NCBI RefSeq assembly: GCF_009712425.2
Contig: NZ_VCJR02000002.1
Span: 868,001-932,000, forward strand
Direction: 5' to 3'
DNA length: 64,000 bases
Source of the DNA: Aquisalinus luteolus
GTDB taxonomy: Bacteria; Pseudomonadota; Alphaproteobacteria; Caulobacterales; Parvularculaceae
Made by a program: the position numbers and the translations under genes. Positions 1 to 8,227 of this stretch are shown piece after piece; positions within the stretch are counted from its first letter, which is position 1; each line of letters starts with the position of its first letter. The notes under the pieces were generated by a model. It was given only the letters and a program-made list of their open reading frames with translations, was not told where the DNA came from and did not search any database.

Positions 1-826
1 CGAGGTCGGCGGCAATTACATGGAAAACTACATGCCGCTGTTCAAGCCGGTCGAGGTACGCATGATGCTCGCCGCCTTCTCCAACATGGAGACGGTGCAC
101 ATCGCCGCCTACGCCCTGCTGCTGGAAACCATCGGCATGCCCGACAGCGAGTTCGGCGCCTTCATGGAATATGAGGAGATGGCCGCCAAGCACGACTATC
201 TCGGCAAGTTCGGCGTCGAGACCGAGCGCGACATCCTCACCTCCATGGCCGTCTTCGGCGGCTTTACCGAGGGGCTGCAGCTGTTCGCGTCGTTTGCCAT
301 GCTGATGAACTTCCCGCGCTTCAACAAGATGAAGGGCATGGGCCAGATCGTGTCTTGGTCGGTGCGCGATGAAAGCCTGCACTGCGAAGGCATGATGAAG
401 CTGTTCCACGCCTTTGCGAAGGAAACCGATGCGCTGACCCCGGCGGTCAAGGACGACATTGCCGATTGCTGCAAGACGGTGGTTGCGCTGGAAGACAAGT
501 TCATCGACCTCGCCTTCGAGGCCGGCGAGGTCGAAGGGATGACCCCGGACGATATCAAGCAGTATATCCGCTACATCGCCGACTGGCGCATGGGCCAGCT
601 GGAGCTGCCGAAAATCTACGGCATCGAAAAGCACCCGCTGCCCTGGCTGACGGAAATCCTCAACGGCGTCGAGCACGCCAACTTCTTCGAGGCCCGCGCC
701 ACGGAATATTCCAAGGCCGCCACGAAAGGCGACTGGCACGGCGACGACGGCGTCTGGGCGCAATTCGATCAGTACAAGGCGAAGCGGGACCTGGTCTACG
801 GCGCGGGAGTTGGCTCAGCGGAGTAG
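1..826 (+). CDS. nrdB: Ribonucleoside-diphosphate reductase, beta (diiron) subunit, 5'-truncated by window edge
   Basis: This is the C-terminal part of the class I ribonucleotide reductase small subunit, which holds the diiron cofactor used by the alpha subunit to reduce ribonucleotides for DNA synthesis. The reading frame is open from base 2 (EVGGNYMENYMPLF), so the ATG at 20 is internal and the true start lies left of the window. Helices carrying metal ligands are recognisable: METVHIAAY, GGFTEGLQL and SVRDESLHCEG. The stop is TAG at 824-826. The last codons contain GGAG, which can act as the ribosome site for the next gene, whose ATG lies only three bases downstream. The alpha subunit is not in view. 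The family call is secure; the class (Ia-like) is inferred. Confidence 0.93.
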   Translation, partial: EVGGNYMENYMPLFKPVEVRMMLAAFSNMETVHIAAYALLLETIGMPDSEFGAFMEYEEMAAKHDYLGKFGVETERDILTSMAVFGGFTEGLQLFASFAMLMNFPRFNKMKGMGQIVSWSVRDESLHCEGMMKLFHAFAKETDALTPAVKDDIADCCKTVVALEDKFIDLAFEAGEVEGMTPDDIKQYIRYIADWRMGQLELPKIYGIEKHPLPWLTEILNGVEHANFFEARATEYSKAATKGDWHGDDGVWAQFDQYKAKRDLVYGAGVGSAE

Positions 827-829
827 GGG

Positions 830-1948
830 ATGAGAGCTGATCGTGAATTACTGAGCATTGCGGATCACCTCAGTCATGAATACAATCTTCTTTTTGAATC
901 TGGCCTCTTTGAGCCAGCTGAAAAGCTGCAAAAAGCTGCGGAACAGGTTAGCGAGGCTTTCTCTGGCTCATGGTTAGGATATCATTCCTATGTATACTAC
1001 GCCGAGTTTACTAGCCCTCCAGCTGGTGCGTACTTTTCACCAGTATGGGGGTTGTGCTTCACGTTTTCCTCTAATGATACGGAAGGTGATTGGAGAGAGT
1101 ACTCTAGTAAGGAAGTGAAAAATGAAGTCTATCGCCTAGCGGGCTTTCCCATATTGGAGCGCTTAAGGGAAGAAGAGGCGCAGTTTAAAGATTACTTTCA
1201 ACAATATAAAGGTGATATTACATCAATACTATATTCATTTATAGGTCATAGTGGAGATGATTATCTACGTTCTTTGTTGGAGCAGGTCGAAGAAGCCAAC
1301 ATTGTAGTTAGTAACGACGTTTTGGATCAGTTTCGGCCGCCGTTCAATAATAATTGTAATGATGAAAAAGCTTTGCGAAAAGGTCGTGTTACGCCTCCTC
1401 ATATGGAGATTTGGGCTGATGTTACGGCCATAGGGCATAACGTAGGGTCAATTAGAAAATTAAGCGATCTGGCGCGTAAAGCGGGTTCACACATATTTAG
1501 GCTCTTGGAGCACCAAAGACCCTTACCAGTTATAGGGACCAATGTATTTATAGGGCACGGGCGAGCACCAGCTTGGAGAGAGCTAAAGGATTTTATTGAA
1601 GACCGACTCAGCTTGCCATGGGATGAGTTTAATCGCGTGCCTATCGCAGGTGTGACTAATATCTCACGCCTCTTGGAAATGCTTGATTCAGCATCAATAG
1701 CTTTCATTGTTTTAACAGCTGAAGATGAAACTGTGGATGGCAAAATGCATGCGCGAATGAATGCCATTCATGAGGCAGGATTATTTCAAGGCAGGCTAGG
1801 GTTTAACAAAGCTATCTTACTTCTAGAAGAGGGCTGCGAAGAGTTTAGTAATGTGCAAGGCTTGGGCCAGGTAAGATTCCCTTCAGGTAATATCTCCGCC
1901 TGCTTCGAAGAGGTCCGGAGGGTATTGGAAAGAGAGGGAGTTTTGTGA
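830..1948 (+). CDS. Orphan protein with C-terminal TIR-like (nucleotide-binding/NADase-type) domain, putative defence effector
   Basis: A 372-residue protein. Residues ~1-235 form an N-terminal region I do not recognise. Residues ~238-370 read as the TIR-like domain of PF10137, the 'predicted nucleotide-binding' domain found in CBASS Cap12-type and Pycsar TIR effectors: a VFIGHGR strand, a serine/threonine-rich helix, FIVLTAEDE, and ARMNAIHEAGLFQG, where Glu315 is in the place of the catalytic glutamate of NAD-cleaving TIR proteins, followed by AILLLEEG. Base composition and codon use (many AT-ending codons, ATA, AGA) are clearly AT-richer than nrdB before it and the genes after it, a sign of transfer. 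It begins three bases after the nrdB stop, with GGAG in the nrdB tail as likely Shine-Dalgarno, so it is probably co-transcribed. No cyclase or other defence gene is visible nearby. NADase activity and a defence role are inferred from the family. Confidence 0.72.
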   Translation: MRADRELLSIADHLSHEYNLLFESGLFEPAEKLQKAAEQVSEAFSGSWLGYHSYVYYAEFTSPPAGAYFSPVWGLCFTFSSNDTEGDWREYSSKEVKNEVYRLAGFPILERLREEEAQFKDYFQQYKGDITSILYSFIGHSGDDYLRSLLEQVEEANIVVSNDVLDQFRPPFNNNCNDEKALRKGRVTPPHMEIWADVTAIGHNVGSIRKLSDLARKAGSHIFRLLEHQRPLPVIGTNVFIGHGRAPAWRELKDFIEDRLSLPWDEFNRVPIAGVTNISRLLEMLDSASIAFIVLTAEDETVDGKMHARMNAIHEAGLFQGRLGFNKAILLLEEGCEEFSNVQGLGQVRFPSGNISACFEEVRRVLEREGVL

Positions 1949-1983
1949 GGTGTATTGTCTTAATAAAGACCAATCGCTGTTTC

Positions 1984-2063
1984 ACCGGATCGGGTTTGTC
2001 AAGGAGCGTAGCCCGGCTGCGCCGGCGGCCCTTCAGGGCCGTCCTTGACTAACCCGAACCGGT
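1984..2063. repeat. Large imperfect palindrome with two internal hairpins
   Basis: Bases 1984-2005 pair with 2042-2063: 22 positions with two mismatches (A1989/A2058 and T1997/T2050). The enclosed 36 bases hold two further perfect hairpins, CCGGC-TGC-GCCGG at 2013-2025 and GGCCC-TTCA-GGGCC at 2027-2040. The result is a branched, cloverleaf-like fold just after the AT-rich TIR gene. There is no T-run, so it is not a standard terminator. It could be a mobile palindromic repeat or a recombination end; its nature is not known from one copy. Confidence 0.7.
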
Positions 2064-2079
2064 AAAACAATTGCTCGCC

Positions 2080-2112
2080 AAGCCTGTAAGGCAGACTCTG
2101 CCTTACAGGCTT
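2080..2112. terminator. Perfect 15-bp inverted repeat, three-base loop
   Basis: AAGCCTGTAAGGCAG (2080-2094) is followed by ACT and its exact reverse complement (2098-2112). It lies directly after the large palindrome, between the TIR gene and the oppositely oriented serine hydrolase. It could stop transcription from either side, but no T-tract follows on the plus strand. It may belong to the same element as the preceding palindrome. The rest of the 1949-2201 gap holds nothing else I recognise. Confidence 0.5.
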
Positions 2113-2201
2113 CGGCTGACCACTACTCCTCACGCTCAACACGATACGCCGTCGAGATTCTCCCAGACCATCCCCTCTTGACATCCCGGATCGCGCTTCC
2201 C

Positions 2202-3251
2202 TCACGTCCCTGCCGCCTCGACCGCCGGGATCAGCTCCCGTGCGACGAGGCTGTGCAGCGACTGGATATGCCCGTCGACGCTGCGCGCGTTGGGGTCGGA
2301 GGTCATCACCACCGTCATCGACAGTCCGGGTACGACGTAAACCATTTGCCCGCCATAGCCCCAGGCGTAATAGACGTCATGGCCGCCCGCGCGGGCGATC
2401 CACCAGCCATAGCCGTAGGACCCGCCCGACCATGGCGAGGTGACGCGCGGCGTCCAGCTCGCCTCGACCCAGCCTTCCGGCAGCACGCGCTCGCCCTCCC
2501 ACACGCCATCGAGCCGGTACAGCTCGCCAAGGCGGAACAGGGCGCGGGGGCTGAGCGCCATGTTGTTGCCACCCATATAGATGCCCTGCGGATCGCGGGT
2601 CCAGGGCGGGAAGGAGATGTCGAGGGGCTCGCCCAGCCAGTCGCGGAACAGGGCGAGGGTCGAGCGGCCCGTCGCTTTGGTCAGCGCGGCGGAGAGGAGG
2701 TGCGAGGTGCCGGTCGAATAGATCATCGGCCCGCCGGGCGCCGCCGCCATGTCGCGGGTCAGTGCATAGGTGACCCAGTTGTCGCTGACGACCCAGGCAC
2801 CGTAATTGCGCCCCGAGGTAGACGAGAGACCGGCGCGCATGGTCAGCAGGTCCTCGATGGTGATGGTGTCGACCTGGTCGTCCGCCGTTGCCGGCACGGT
2901 CAGGATATCGGCAAGGGCCGTGTCGACGCTCTCGATATCGCCGCGCTCGATCGCGATGCCGGCGAGCGCGGAGAGCAGCGACTTAGACGCGCTCTTGATG
3001 TTCACCGGCGTGTCGAGGCCGGGCCCGTCATAGACCCGCTCGGCAAGGACCTCGCCATCGCGCCCGACGATCATGGCATTCAGCTGCGGCAGCTCGGCCG
3101 CCTTTTCCATCGCCTGGTCAAGGGCGGCGTCAAGCTGCGTCTCGGCGGCCGTGGACTGTGTCGTCGGGCTGTCAGTCTGCGATGCCGCCTGCAGGGGCAG
3201 TATCAGGAGGGCGAGGGCGGTGCAGGCCGTGGCGGCGATGAAGTTCTTCAT
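2202..3251 (-). CDS. Secreted serine hydrolase of the beta-lactamase (class C)/penicillin-binding family
   Basis: A 349-residue protein with a signal peptide (about residues 1-24, ending QAASQ). The active-site SxxK motif is S87-A-S-K90, within the context NIKSASKS. A YST triad at 178-180 takes the YxN/YxS place, and GYGGQ near the C-terminus replaces the KTG box, as in esterase-like family members. The fold is that of class C beta-lactamases and DD-peptidases, and the changed third motif argues for a peptidase or esterase rather than a resistance enzyme; the substrate cannot be told. It is transcribed alone, away from the AraC gene's start. A long open frame on the opposite strand is a codon-bias shadow. 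Confidence 0.85.
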   Translation of the reverse strand: MKNFIAATACTALALLILPLQAASQTDSPTTQSTAAETQLDAALDQAMEKAAELPQLNAMIVGRDGEVLAERVYDGPGLDTPVNIKSASKSLLSALAGIAIERGDIESVDTALADILTVPATADDQVDTITIEDLLTMRAGLSSTSGRNYGAWVVSDNWVTYALTRDMAAAPGGPMIYSTGTSHLLSAALTKATGRSTLALFRDWLGEPLDISFPPWTRDPQGIYMGGNNMALSPRALFRLGELYRLDGVWEGERVLPEGWVEASWTPRVTSPWSGGSYGYGWWIARAGGHDVYYAWGYGGQMVYVVPGLSMTVVMTSDPNARSVDGHIQSLHSLVARELIPAVEAAGT

Positions 3252-3314
3252 GTCCAGTAAATGGGTTCCGTCAGGCCCGGCGGCGACTTAAATTTCTTTA
3301 AAGCGCAAACGGGG

Positions 3315-4253
3315 TCACGCCGGATCGACACCGGTCAGCCGGCGGATGTCGCGCAGGGGCGGCGCGCCGAACAGGCGACTATATTCCCGGCTGAACTGCG
3401 ACGGGCTTTCATAGCCGACCGAGATCGCTGCACTGGCCGCGTCGAGATGCTCGCTGAACATCAGGCGGCGCGCTTCTGTCAGGCGGAGCCGTTTCTGGAA
3501 TTGCAGTGGGCTGACACTGGTCATCGCCCGGAAATGGCTGTGAAACGCCGAAATACTGAGGCCCGCCCGTTTGGCCAGCGGCTCAGCCCGAAAGGGTTCG
3601 CGATAATTCTCCGTAAGCCAATCAATGGCACTGGCAATCCGGTGGCTGTGGGTGTCGGCGGTAATGATCCGGCGCAGGCGCGGTCCCTGCTCGCTGGACA
3701 GCAGCCGGACCCAGATTTCCTGCTTCACCAGCGGGGCGAGGGCGGGGATATCCGCCGGCGTGTCGAGCAGGTCTATCAATCGCTCAAACGCGCTTTGCAT
3801 GGCGGGGCTGATGGAGCTGACGGCAATGCCGAGAGTGTCTCGCGATCCGGATGTGGGGGCGGGCAGGGTTTCGCTCAGCACCGCCTGAGATATCGCCTGC
3901 AGGTCCAGTTCGAGTGTCAGCCCCAGATATGGCATCTCTTCACTTGCCGTATTGATCCGCGACATGACCGGCAGGCCGACGGAGGTGATGAGGAAATGGC
4001 TGGCATCGAAATCCAGCTGCTGCTCACCCAGCGCCACCGTCTTGGCGCCCTGTCCGATCAGGCAGATGCTGGCCGGCATGGTATAGCTGGTCGGCTCGGT
4101 GGGGTGTGGCCAGCGGTGAAAAGACAATCCCGGTATCGCCGAGTCATGCCTGTTTGTCCCTTCGGTCAATCGGGCAATTCGTGTGGCAAGCCCGGAATGG
4201 ACAGGCATGTCGTCGGCATGTTCCGTTTGCTCTGTTGGGCTGGTCGAATTCAC
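3315..4253 (-). CDS. AraC-family transcriptional regulator (AraC_N / YqhC-like)
   Basis: A 312-residue regulator. The N-terminal ~190 residues match the AraC-type N-terminal domain (PF06719), with HDSAIPGLSFHRW and SLYTM-like strands. The C-terminal ~100 residues carry two helix-turn-helix units, one around AEPLAKRAGLSISAFHSHF and one around ASAAISVGYESPSQFSREY. This architecture is that of YqhC, which controls an aldehyde reductase in Escherichia coli. It is divergent from the cupin-alcohol dehydrogenase genes that begin at 4485, so it probably controls them, perhaps in response to an aldehyde; that link is inference. The 231-base divergent gap should hold its sites, but I could not assign them. 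Confidence 0.88.
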   Translation of the reverse strand: MNSTSPTEQTEHADDMPVHSGLATRIARLTEGTNRHDSAIPGLSFHRWPHPTEPTSYTMPASICLIGQGAKTVALGEQQLDFDASHFLITSVGLPVMSRINTASEEMPYLGLTLELDLQAISQAVLSETLPAPTSGSRDTLGIAVSSISPAMQSAFERLIDLLDTPADIPALAPLVKQEIWVRLLSSEQGPRLRRIITADTHSHRIASAIDWLTENYREPFRAEPLAKRAGLSISAFHSHFRAMTSVSPLQFQKRLRLTEARRLMFSEHLDAASAAISVGYESPSQFSREYSRLFGAPPLRDIRRLTGVDPA

Positions 4254-4484
4254 TTGCGATACTCCTGATTTAACTCGCTTTTTCTGCGGTCTCTACACTA
4301 CCTTCCTCGCGCTGGTGCAGCAATGCCCTCGATAACCAATGTGTAGGATCAGGCAATTATTCAGGTTGATCCTTATACCGGCTGGGCGTGTTCCCAACTA
4401 CAGTCAGGGTATCGAGAGAATTGGGCTTCCCGAATGCTGGCGCTGTCTGCGGAACGGCGGCGCCGAACAAGAAAGGCCAGGATT

Positions 4485-5003
4485 ATGCGTGTATTCAAGA
4501 TCACCTCAGTATCAGCCCTTGCAGCGCTCCTCGCGATTGGCGCAACGGCCGGCGCGGGAGCCATGCAGCAGGCTTCGCAGGACCAGCCGGAAGAGATGAT
4601 GGTGCTGAACGAGAATGGCTCCAGGGCTTCTGTTGCGGGACCATCGCAATATTTCACCGGCAACGCCCGGATCGATCCGATCCACATGGAAGCAAAAGAG
4701 CCGAGCCGCATCACGTCGGCCCGCGTTACCTTCGATCCGGGTGCCCGCACCAACTGGCACAGCCATCCACTCGGTCAGCTGATCGTGGTGACGTCCGGTC
4801 AGGGCTGGACACAGACAAGGGGTGGTGAACGCGTAGAGATCAATGCCGGTGACACCATCTGGTGCAAGCCGGGTTGCGTGCACTGGCATGGCGGCACGAA
4901 AGACACCGGCATGGCCCACCTTGTCGTGCAGGAAGCCCTTGAGGGCGCGAATGTCGAATGGCTCGAGCCAGTTTCCGATGAAGACTATCTTGGTACAGAA
5001 TAG
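4485..5003 (+). CDS. Exported cupin of the metal-dependent hydroxynitrile-lyase/carboxymuconolactone type
   Basis: A 172-residue protein with a signal peptide (about residues 1-26, MRVFKITS...GAGAM). It is a single cupin: VTFDPGARTNWHSHPLGQ supplies H92, H94 and Q98, and CVHWHGG supplies H133 and H135, the metal-ligand pattern of the small manganese cupins described as hydroxynitrile lyases in Granulicella and of proteins annotated as 4-carboxymuconolactone-like cupins. I chose the ATG at 4485 because the upstream extension (ATG 4434) is arginine-rich and would spoil the signal peptide. It is nine bases ahead of the alcohol dehydrogenase and likely in one operon with it. The substrate is unknown; the enzyme class is inferred from metal-site resemblance. 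Confidence 0.78.
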   Translation: MRVFKITSVSALAALLAIGATAGAGAMQQASQDQPEEMMVLNENGSRASVAGPSQYFTGNARIDPIHMEAKEPSRITSARVTFDPGARTNWHSHPLGQLIVVTSGQGWTQTRGGERVEINAGDTIWCKPGCVHWHGGTKDTGMAHLVVQEALEGANVEWLEPVSDEDYLGTE

Positions 5004-5012
5004 GACAACGAC

Positions 5013-6239
5013 ATGTGCAACAAATGCGATGACAAACACCATATTGCCGGCACTGCTCCGGCCGACCCGGCACGCCGTAATGTGATGCGCCAAGGCGCGG
5101 GGCTGGCTATCGGTGCTGCCGGTGGCTCCCTGCTAGCCGGGCTCGGCGGCGCGGCAGGTGCTGCGCAATCCTCGACACCTCGCTCTTCAATGGCCGAGGA
5201 AACGGTGGAAGCATTCGGCTTTCGCGAAGCTGGTGCGCCTGCCCGCTCGATGCAGATCCAGCGCCGTGCGGTGCAGGCGGATGATATCAAGCTCGATATC
5301 CTCTATGCCGGCATCTGCCATTCGGATATTCACTACATCAATGGTGACTGGAATGTCTCCGGTGTCTATCCGCTCGTCCCGGGCCATGAGATCATCGGCC
5401 GGGTCACGGCGGTGGGGGCGAATGTCACGCGCTTCAAGGTCGGTGATGTCGCCGGCGTCGGCTGCATGGTCAATTCTTGCGGGACCTGCGAGAATTGCCT
5501 CGCCGATCGTGAACAGAACTGCCTGAACGGCACGACGTTCACTTATGCGTCCGAAGACAGGATTTCCGGTGGCCTGACCGATGGTGGCTACTCGCGAAAA
5601 ATAGTCGTACGCGAACATTTTGCCGTCAATGTGCCGCAGCAGCTCGATCTTGCCCGTGCTGCGCCGATCATGTGTGCCGGTATCACGACATTCTCGCCAA
5701 TGCAGCACTGGAAGCTGGAACAAGGCCAGCGTGTCGGTGTCGTTGGTGTCGGCGGTCTCGGCCACATGGCGGTGAAGCTTGCGGTCGCCCGCGGGGCCGA
5801 CGTGACCGCGTTTACCACAACGCCCGGTAAAGTGCCGCAGATCGAAGCGATGGGGGCTACGCCCGTGCTTTGGGATGATCAGCAGGCGATGCAAAATCTT
5901 GGAAATTCTTTCGACCTGATGATTTCGACCGTCCCTTATCCGTTCGATATCCAGCAATTCATGAACCTGCTGAAACTCGATGCAACCCTCGTCAATGTCG
6001 GCCAGCTTGGCCAGATCGACGGGTTGAACGGGATGATGATGGGCTTTGGGCGCAAGAGCCTTGCCGGATCGATGATCGGTGGCATGGCCGAAACGCAGGA
6101 AGTCGTCAACTATTGCGCCGAGCACAATGTACAGCCGGATGTCGAACTGATCCGGCCTGACCAGATCAACGAGGCGATTTCCCGCGTTGTCGACAAGGAC
6201 GTGAAGTTCCGCTTCGTGATTGACATGCAGAACGCCTGA
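5013..6239 (+). CDS. Zinc-dependent NAD(P) alcohol/aldehyde dehydrogenase (YahK/CAD type) with Tat-like leader
   Basis: A 408-residue medium-chain dehydrogenase. The first ~60 residues are an extra leader containing RR at 21-22, then GAGLAIGAAGG...GGAAGAA, which looks like a twin-arginine export signal; members of this family are normally cytoplasmic and lack it. The catalytic zinc ligands are C102 (GICHSD), H125 (GHE) and a distal Cys (APIMCAG). The structural zinc cysteines are C156, C159, C162 and C170. The nucleotide-binding glycine motif is GVGGLG. Related YahK and cinnamyl-alcohol dehydrogenases reduce aldehydes with NADPH. It follows the cupin and lies divergent from an AraC regulator. 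Export with bound cofactor is possible for Tat substrates but is inferred here. Confidence 0.88.
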   Translation: MCNKCDDKHHIAGTAPADPARRNVMRQGAGLAIGAAGGSLLAGLGGAAGAAQSSTPRSSMAEETVEAFGFREAGAPARSMQIQRRAVQADDIKLDILYAGICHSDIHYINGDWNVSGVYPLVPGHEIIGRVTAVGANVTRFKVGDVAGVGCMVNSCGTCENCLADREQNCLNGTTFTYASEDRISGGLTDGGYSRKIVVREHFAVNVPQQLDLARAAPIMCAGITTFSPMQHWKLEQGQRVGVVGVGGLGHMAVKLAVARGADVTAFTTTPGKVPQIEAMGATPVLWDDQQAMQNLGNSFDLMISTVPYPFDIQQFMNLLKLDATLVNVGQLGQIDGLNGMMMGFGRKSLAGSMIGGMAETQEVVNYCAEHNVQPDVELIRPDQINEAISRVVDKDVKFRFVIDMQNA

Positions 6240-6354
6240 TAGACACAGCTGATGGTACGGTATTTCTCCCGGCAATGCCGTAGACGGTAGTCCCCCCTGG
6301 CCGTACCCTTGTCAAGGCTTGCCCTCCCTAGGCCGTCTTTGTCCGGGTGCGGCT

Positions 6355-6402
6355 GCGCTGTCCTCCCCACTTCCCGCAGGGGAGGGCAGCGCTCCCCCCT
6401 TT
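6355..6402 (+). terminator. Probable terminator of the cupin-dehydrogenase operon
   Basis: A 14-bp stem (6355-6368 with 6379-6392, one G-T pair) with a ten-base loop is followed by TCCCCCCTTTT. It lies 115 bases after the dehydrogenase stop and before the next gene's promoter region. Confidence 0.6.
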
Positions 6403-6475
6403 TGTTACAATGGTTTTAAAGGAACGGATGGGGCCTCATAGCGTTCTCCTACTGATAGAATTCCATAGGAGATTT

Positions 6476-7114
6476 ATGATGCGTATCCTGATCGCCGGTG
6501 CGACCGGCAATACCGGTACCCGCCTTTCCAATCAGCTCGCAGAGGCCGGCCACGAGGCTGTCGCCATTGTCCGCGACAGTTCCGACCTTTCGGGCCTGCC
6601 TACAGGCTGCGAGATCCGCAAGGCGGACCTGACCGACCTGCCATCCGATATTGCTGTCGGTGTCGATGCCGTCGTTTTTGCAGCTGGCTCCGGTGGCGAC
6701 ACCAGCGAAGAGATGACGCGCAAGGTGGATCGAGATGGTGCCAAGACACTCGTCGATCTCAGCCAGAAAGCAGGGGTGAAGCGCTTTGTCATGCTCAGCT
6801 CTGTTGGTACGGACGATCCCGAGAACGGTCCGGACAGCATGCAGCACTACCTGAAAGCCAAACGGGCGGCTGATGATCACTTGGTTGCCAGCGGCCTGAA
6901 TTATGCCATCGTGCGTCCGGTCAGCCTGACCGATGACCAGGGCAAGGGCGAGATCGAGTTATCGACGGATCATGTCGACGGCAAGGAAATCTCTCGCGAT
7001 GATGTCGCTGCTGTACTTGCCGAATGCGCTACGGACGAGGCTCCCGGCAAGGTAATCTTCGAGATCGCAGGTGGCGGCGTGCCCGTTTCCGAGGCGCTGG
7101 CGCAAATACAATAG
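6476..7114 (+). CDS. NAD(P)-binding atypical short-chain dehydrogenase (NmrA/YwnB-like)
   Basis: A 212-residue Rossmann protein. RILIAGATGNTGTR is the GxxGxxG dinucleotide site, VVFAAG and FVMLSSVG are the central strands, and YLKAKRAADDHL carries the YxxxK-like pair. The family (SDR-a5/NmrA-like) includes flavin reductases, redox sensors and epimerases, so the reaction is not predictable. AGGAG at 6467-6471 is a clear Shine-Dalgarno; it serves ATG 6476 or, with better spacing, ATG 6479. Longer versions starting at 6347 lack support. It has its own terminator downstream. It lies in the same direction as the dehydrogenase but is separated from it by a terminator-like hairpin. Confidence 0.82.
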   Translation: MMRILIAGATGNTGTRLSNQLAEAGHEAVAIVRDSSDLSGLPTGCEIRKADLTDLPSDIAVGVDAVVFAAGSGGDTSEEMTRKVDRDGAKTLVDLSQKAGVKRFVMLSSVGTDDPENGPDSMQHYLKAKRAADDHLVASGLNYAIVRPVSLTDDQGKGEIELSTDHVDGKEISRDDVAAVLAECATDEAPGKVIFEIAGGGVPVSEALAQIQ

Positions 7115-7135
7115 CAGGCATATTTCACCAAAATG

Positions 7136-7169
7136 AAAAACGCCGCACCCGGAAGGATGCGGCGTTTTT
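7136..7169. terminator. Bidirectional intrinsic terminator
   Basis: AAAAACGCCGCA (7136-7147), a ten-base loop, then TGCGGCGTTTTT (7158-7169). It is symmetric, with T-runs on both strands, and separates the converging NAD(P)-binding protein and esterase genes. Confidence 0.9.
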
Positions 7170-7189
7170 CGTGCGATATTCAACCCAGC

Positions 7190-8134
7190 CTACTCGGCTT
7201 CCTCAAGAAAGCCGTTCACGTCCAGCCAGTGAATATAGTTCTTGAACCAGATATTGGATGTACGGTCCGGGTTGCCAAGGCCGAAGCCGTGGCCGCCATT
7301 CTGGAACAGGTGCAACTCGACCGGCTTTTCGGCCTCGTACCAGGATTTGATAAGGCCGGTGTCGCCATTATAGAGGAAATCATCGACGGCGATGGCCACG
7401 AACAGCGGCGGTGCGTCCTTCGGCACCTCTACTTCGCCCATGCCGCCATAGATCGGCGCGATGAAGGCGGGTCTGGCGGTTTCGGAATTCATCGTGACGT
7501 GCATGGTAAGCCCGGCACCGGCGGAAAAGCCCATCATGCCGAGGCGGTCCATATCGACGCCCCATTCATCGGCATTGTCGGCGATCATCTGCCAGGCAGC
7601 TTCGGCGTCCTCCAGTTGGTTAGACAGGTCCCAGCGCGGCCGAGGGTCCGGAGCTTCCTCGCCATCGCTGCCGGTGTCTGCTTCCTCGAAGCGCCGGTTC
7701 ATCTGGCCTTCGAAATCCTCCAGCCTGTCAGCCGTTGGCTGCAGGCGGTATTTCAGCACGAAAGCGGCAACGCCCTGCTCGTTCAGCGCCTCGGCGACCT
7801 CCCAGCCTTCATTGCCCATGGACAGCCACATGAAGCCGCCACCCGGCGCGACCAGAACCGCCGCGCCATTGGCCTTGTCCGGATCGGGCAGGAACGGTGT
7901 CAGCGTTGCCTCGGTGATGTTTCGGGCCATGGGGTCGCCCCATTGCTCGAACCAGCTCTCGCTGGCGGGCTGGTTGTCGACACCGCCGGTATTGAGCGGG
8001 ATGGCGTTCGGCTCATCCGGCGCGTCCATGGGTGTCATTTCCTGTGCCATTACAGGCAGGGTAGTGCCCGCCATGACAATGGCGAGTAGTGTAGCAACCG
8101 CACGCGATGCCGGCCTTTCCCTGAAGACAGTCAT
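7190..8134 (-). CDS. Secreted alpha/beta-hydrolase, likely acetyl-xylan/feruloyl-type esterase
   Basis: A 314-residue protein with a signal peptide (about 1-30, ending PVMAQ). LVAPGGGFMWLS forms the oxyanion-hole region, GFSAG places the nucleophile at S204, and NGGHGFG supplies the histidine. This is the BD-FAE/Axe-like hydrolase fold that removes acetyl or feruloyl groups from xylan. I start at ATG 8134 because AGGGAGA lies just upstream; a longer frame to 8386 runs through the divergent promoter region. It is divergent from a GH10 xylanase, with a shared operator-like site midway, which supports a xylan role. The exact ester specificity is inferred from context. Confidence 0.83.
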   Translation of the reverse strand: MTVFRERPASRAVATLLAIVMAGTTLPVMAQEMTPMDAPDEPNAIPLNTGGVDNQPASESWFEQWGDPMARNITEATLTPFLPDPDKANGAAVLVAPGGGFMWLSMGNEGWEVAEALNEQGVAAFVLKYRLQPTADRLEDFEGQMNRRFEEADTGSDGEEAPDPRPRWDLSNQLEDAEAAWQMIADNADEWGVDMDRLGMMGFSAGAGLTMHVTMNSETARPAFIAPIYGGMGEVEVPKDAPPLFVAIAVDDFLYNGDTGLIKSWYEAEKPVELHLFQNGGHGFGLGNPDRTSNIWFKNYIHWLDVNGFLEEAE

Positions 8135-8227
8135 TCTGGTATCTCCCTTACTGATGAACGGTTTTGCCGTTTCTTTGTTGAATGACTTGAGGAGATACTG
8201 CCGCAAAGGCTTGGTCAAGACAGATTT

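Noticed and set aside
2178..3260. 360-codon plus-strand frame opposite the serine hydrolase
   Set aside because: The composition is that of an antisense shadow; the minus-strand protein has a signal peptide and catalytic motifs.
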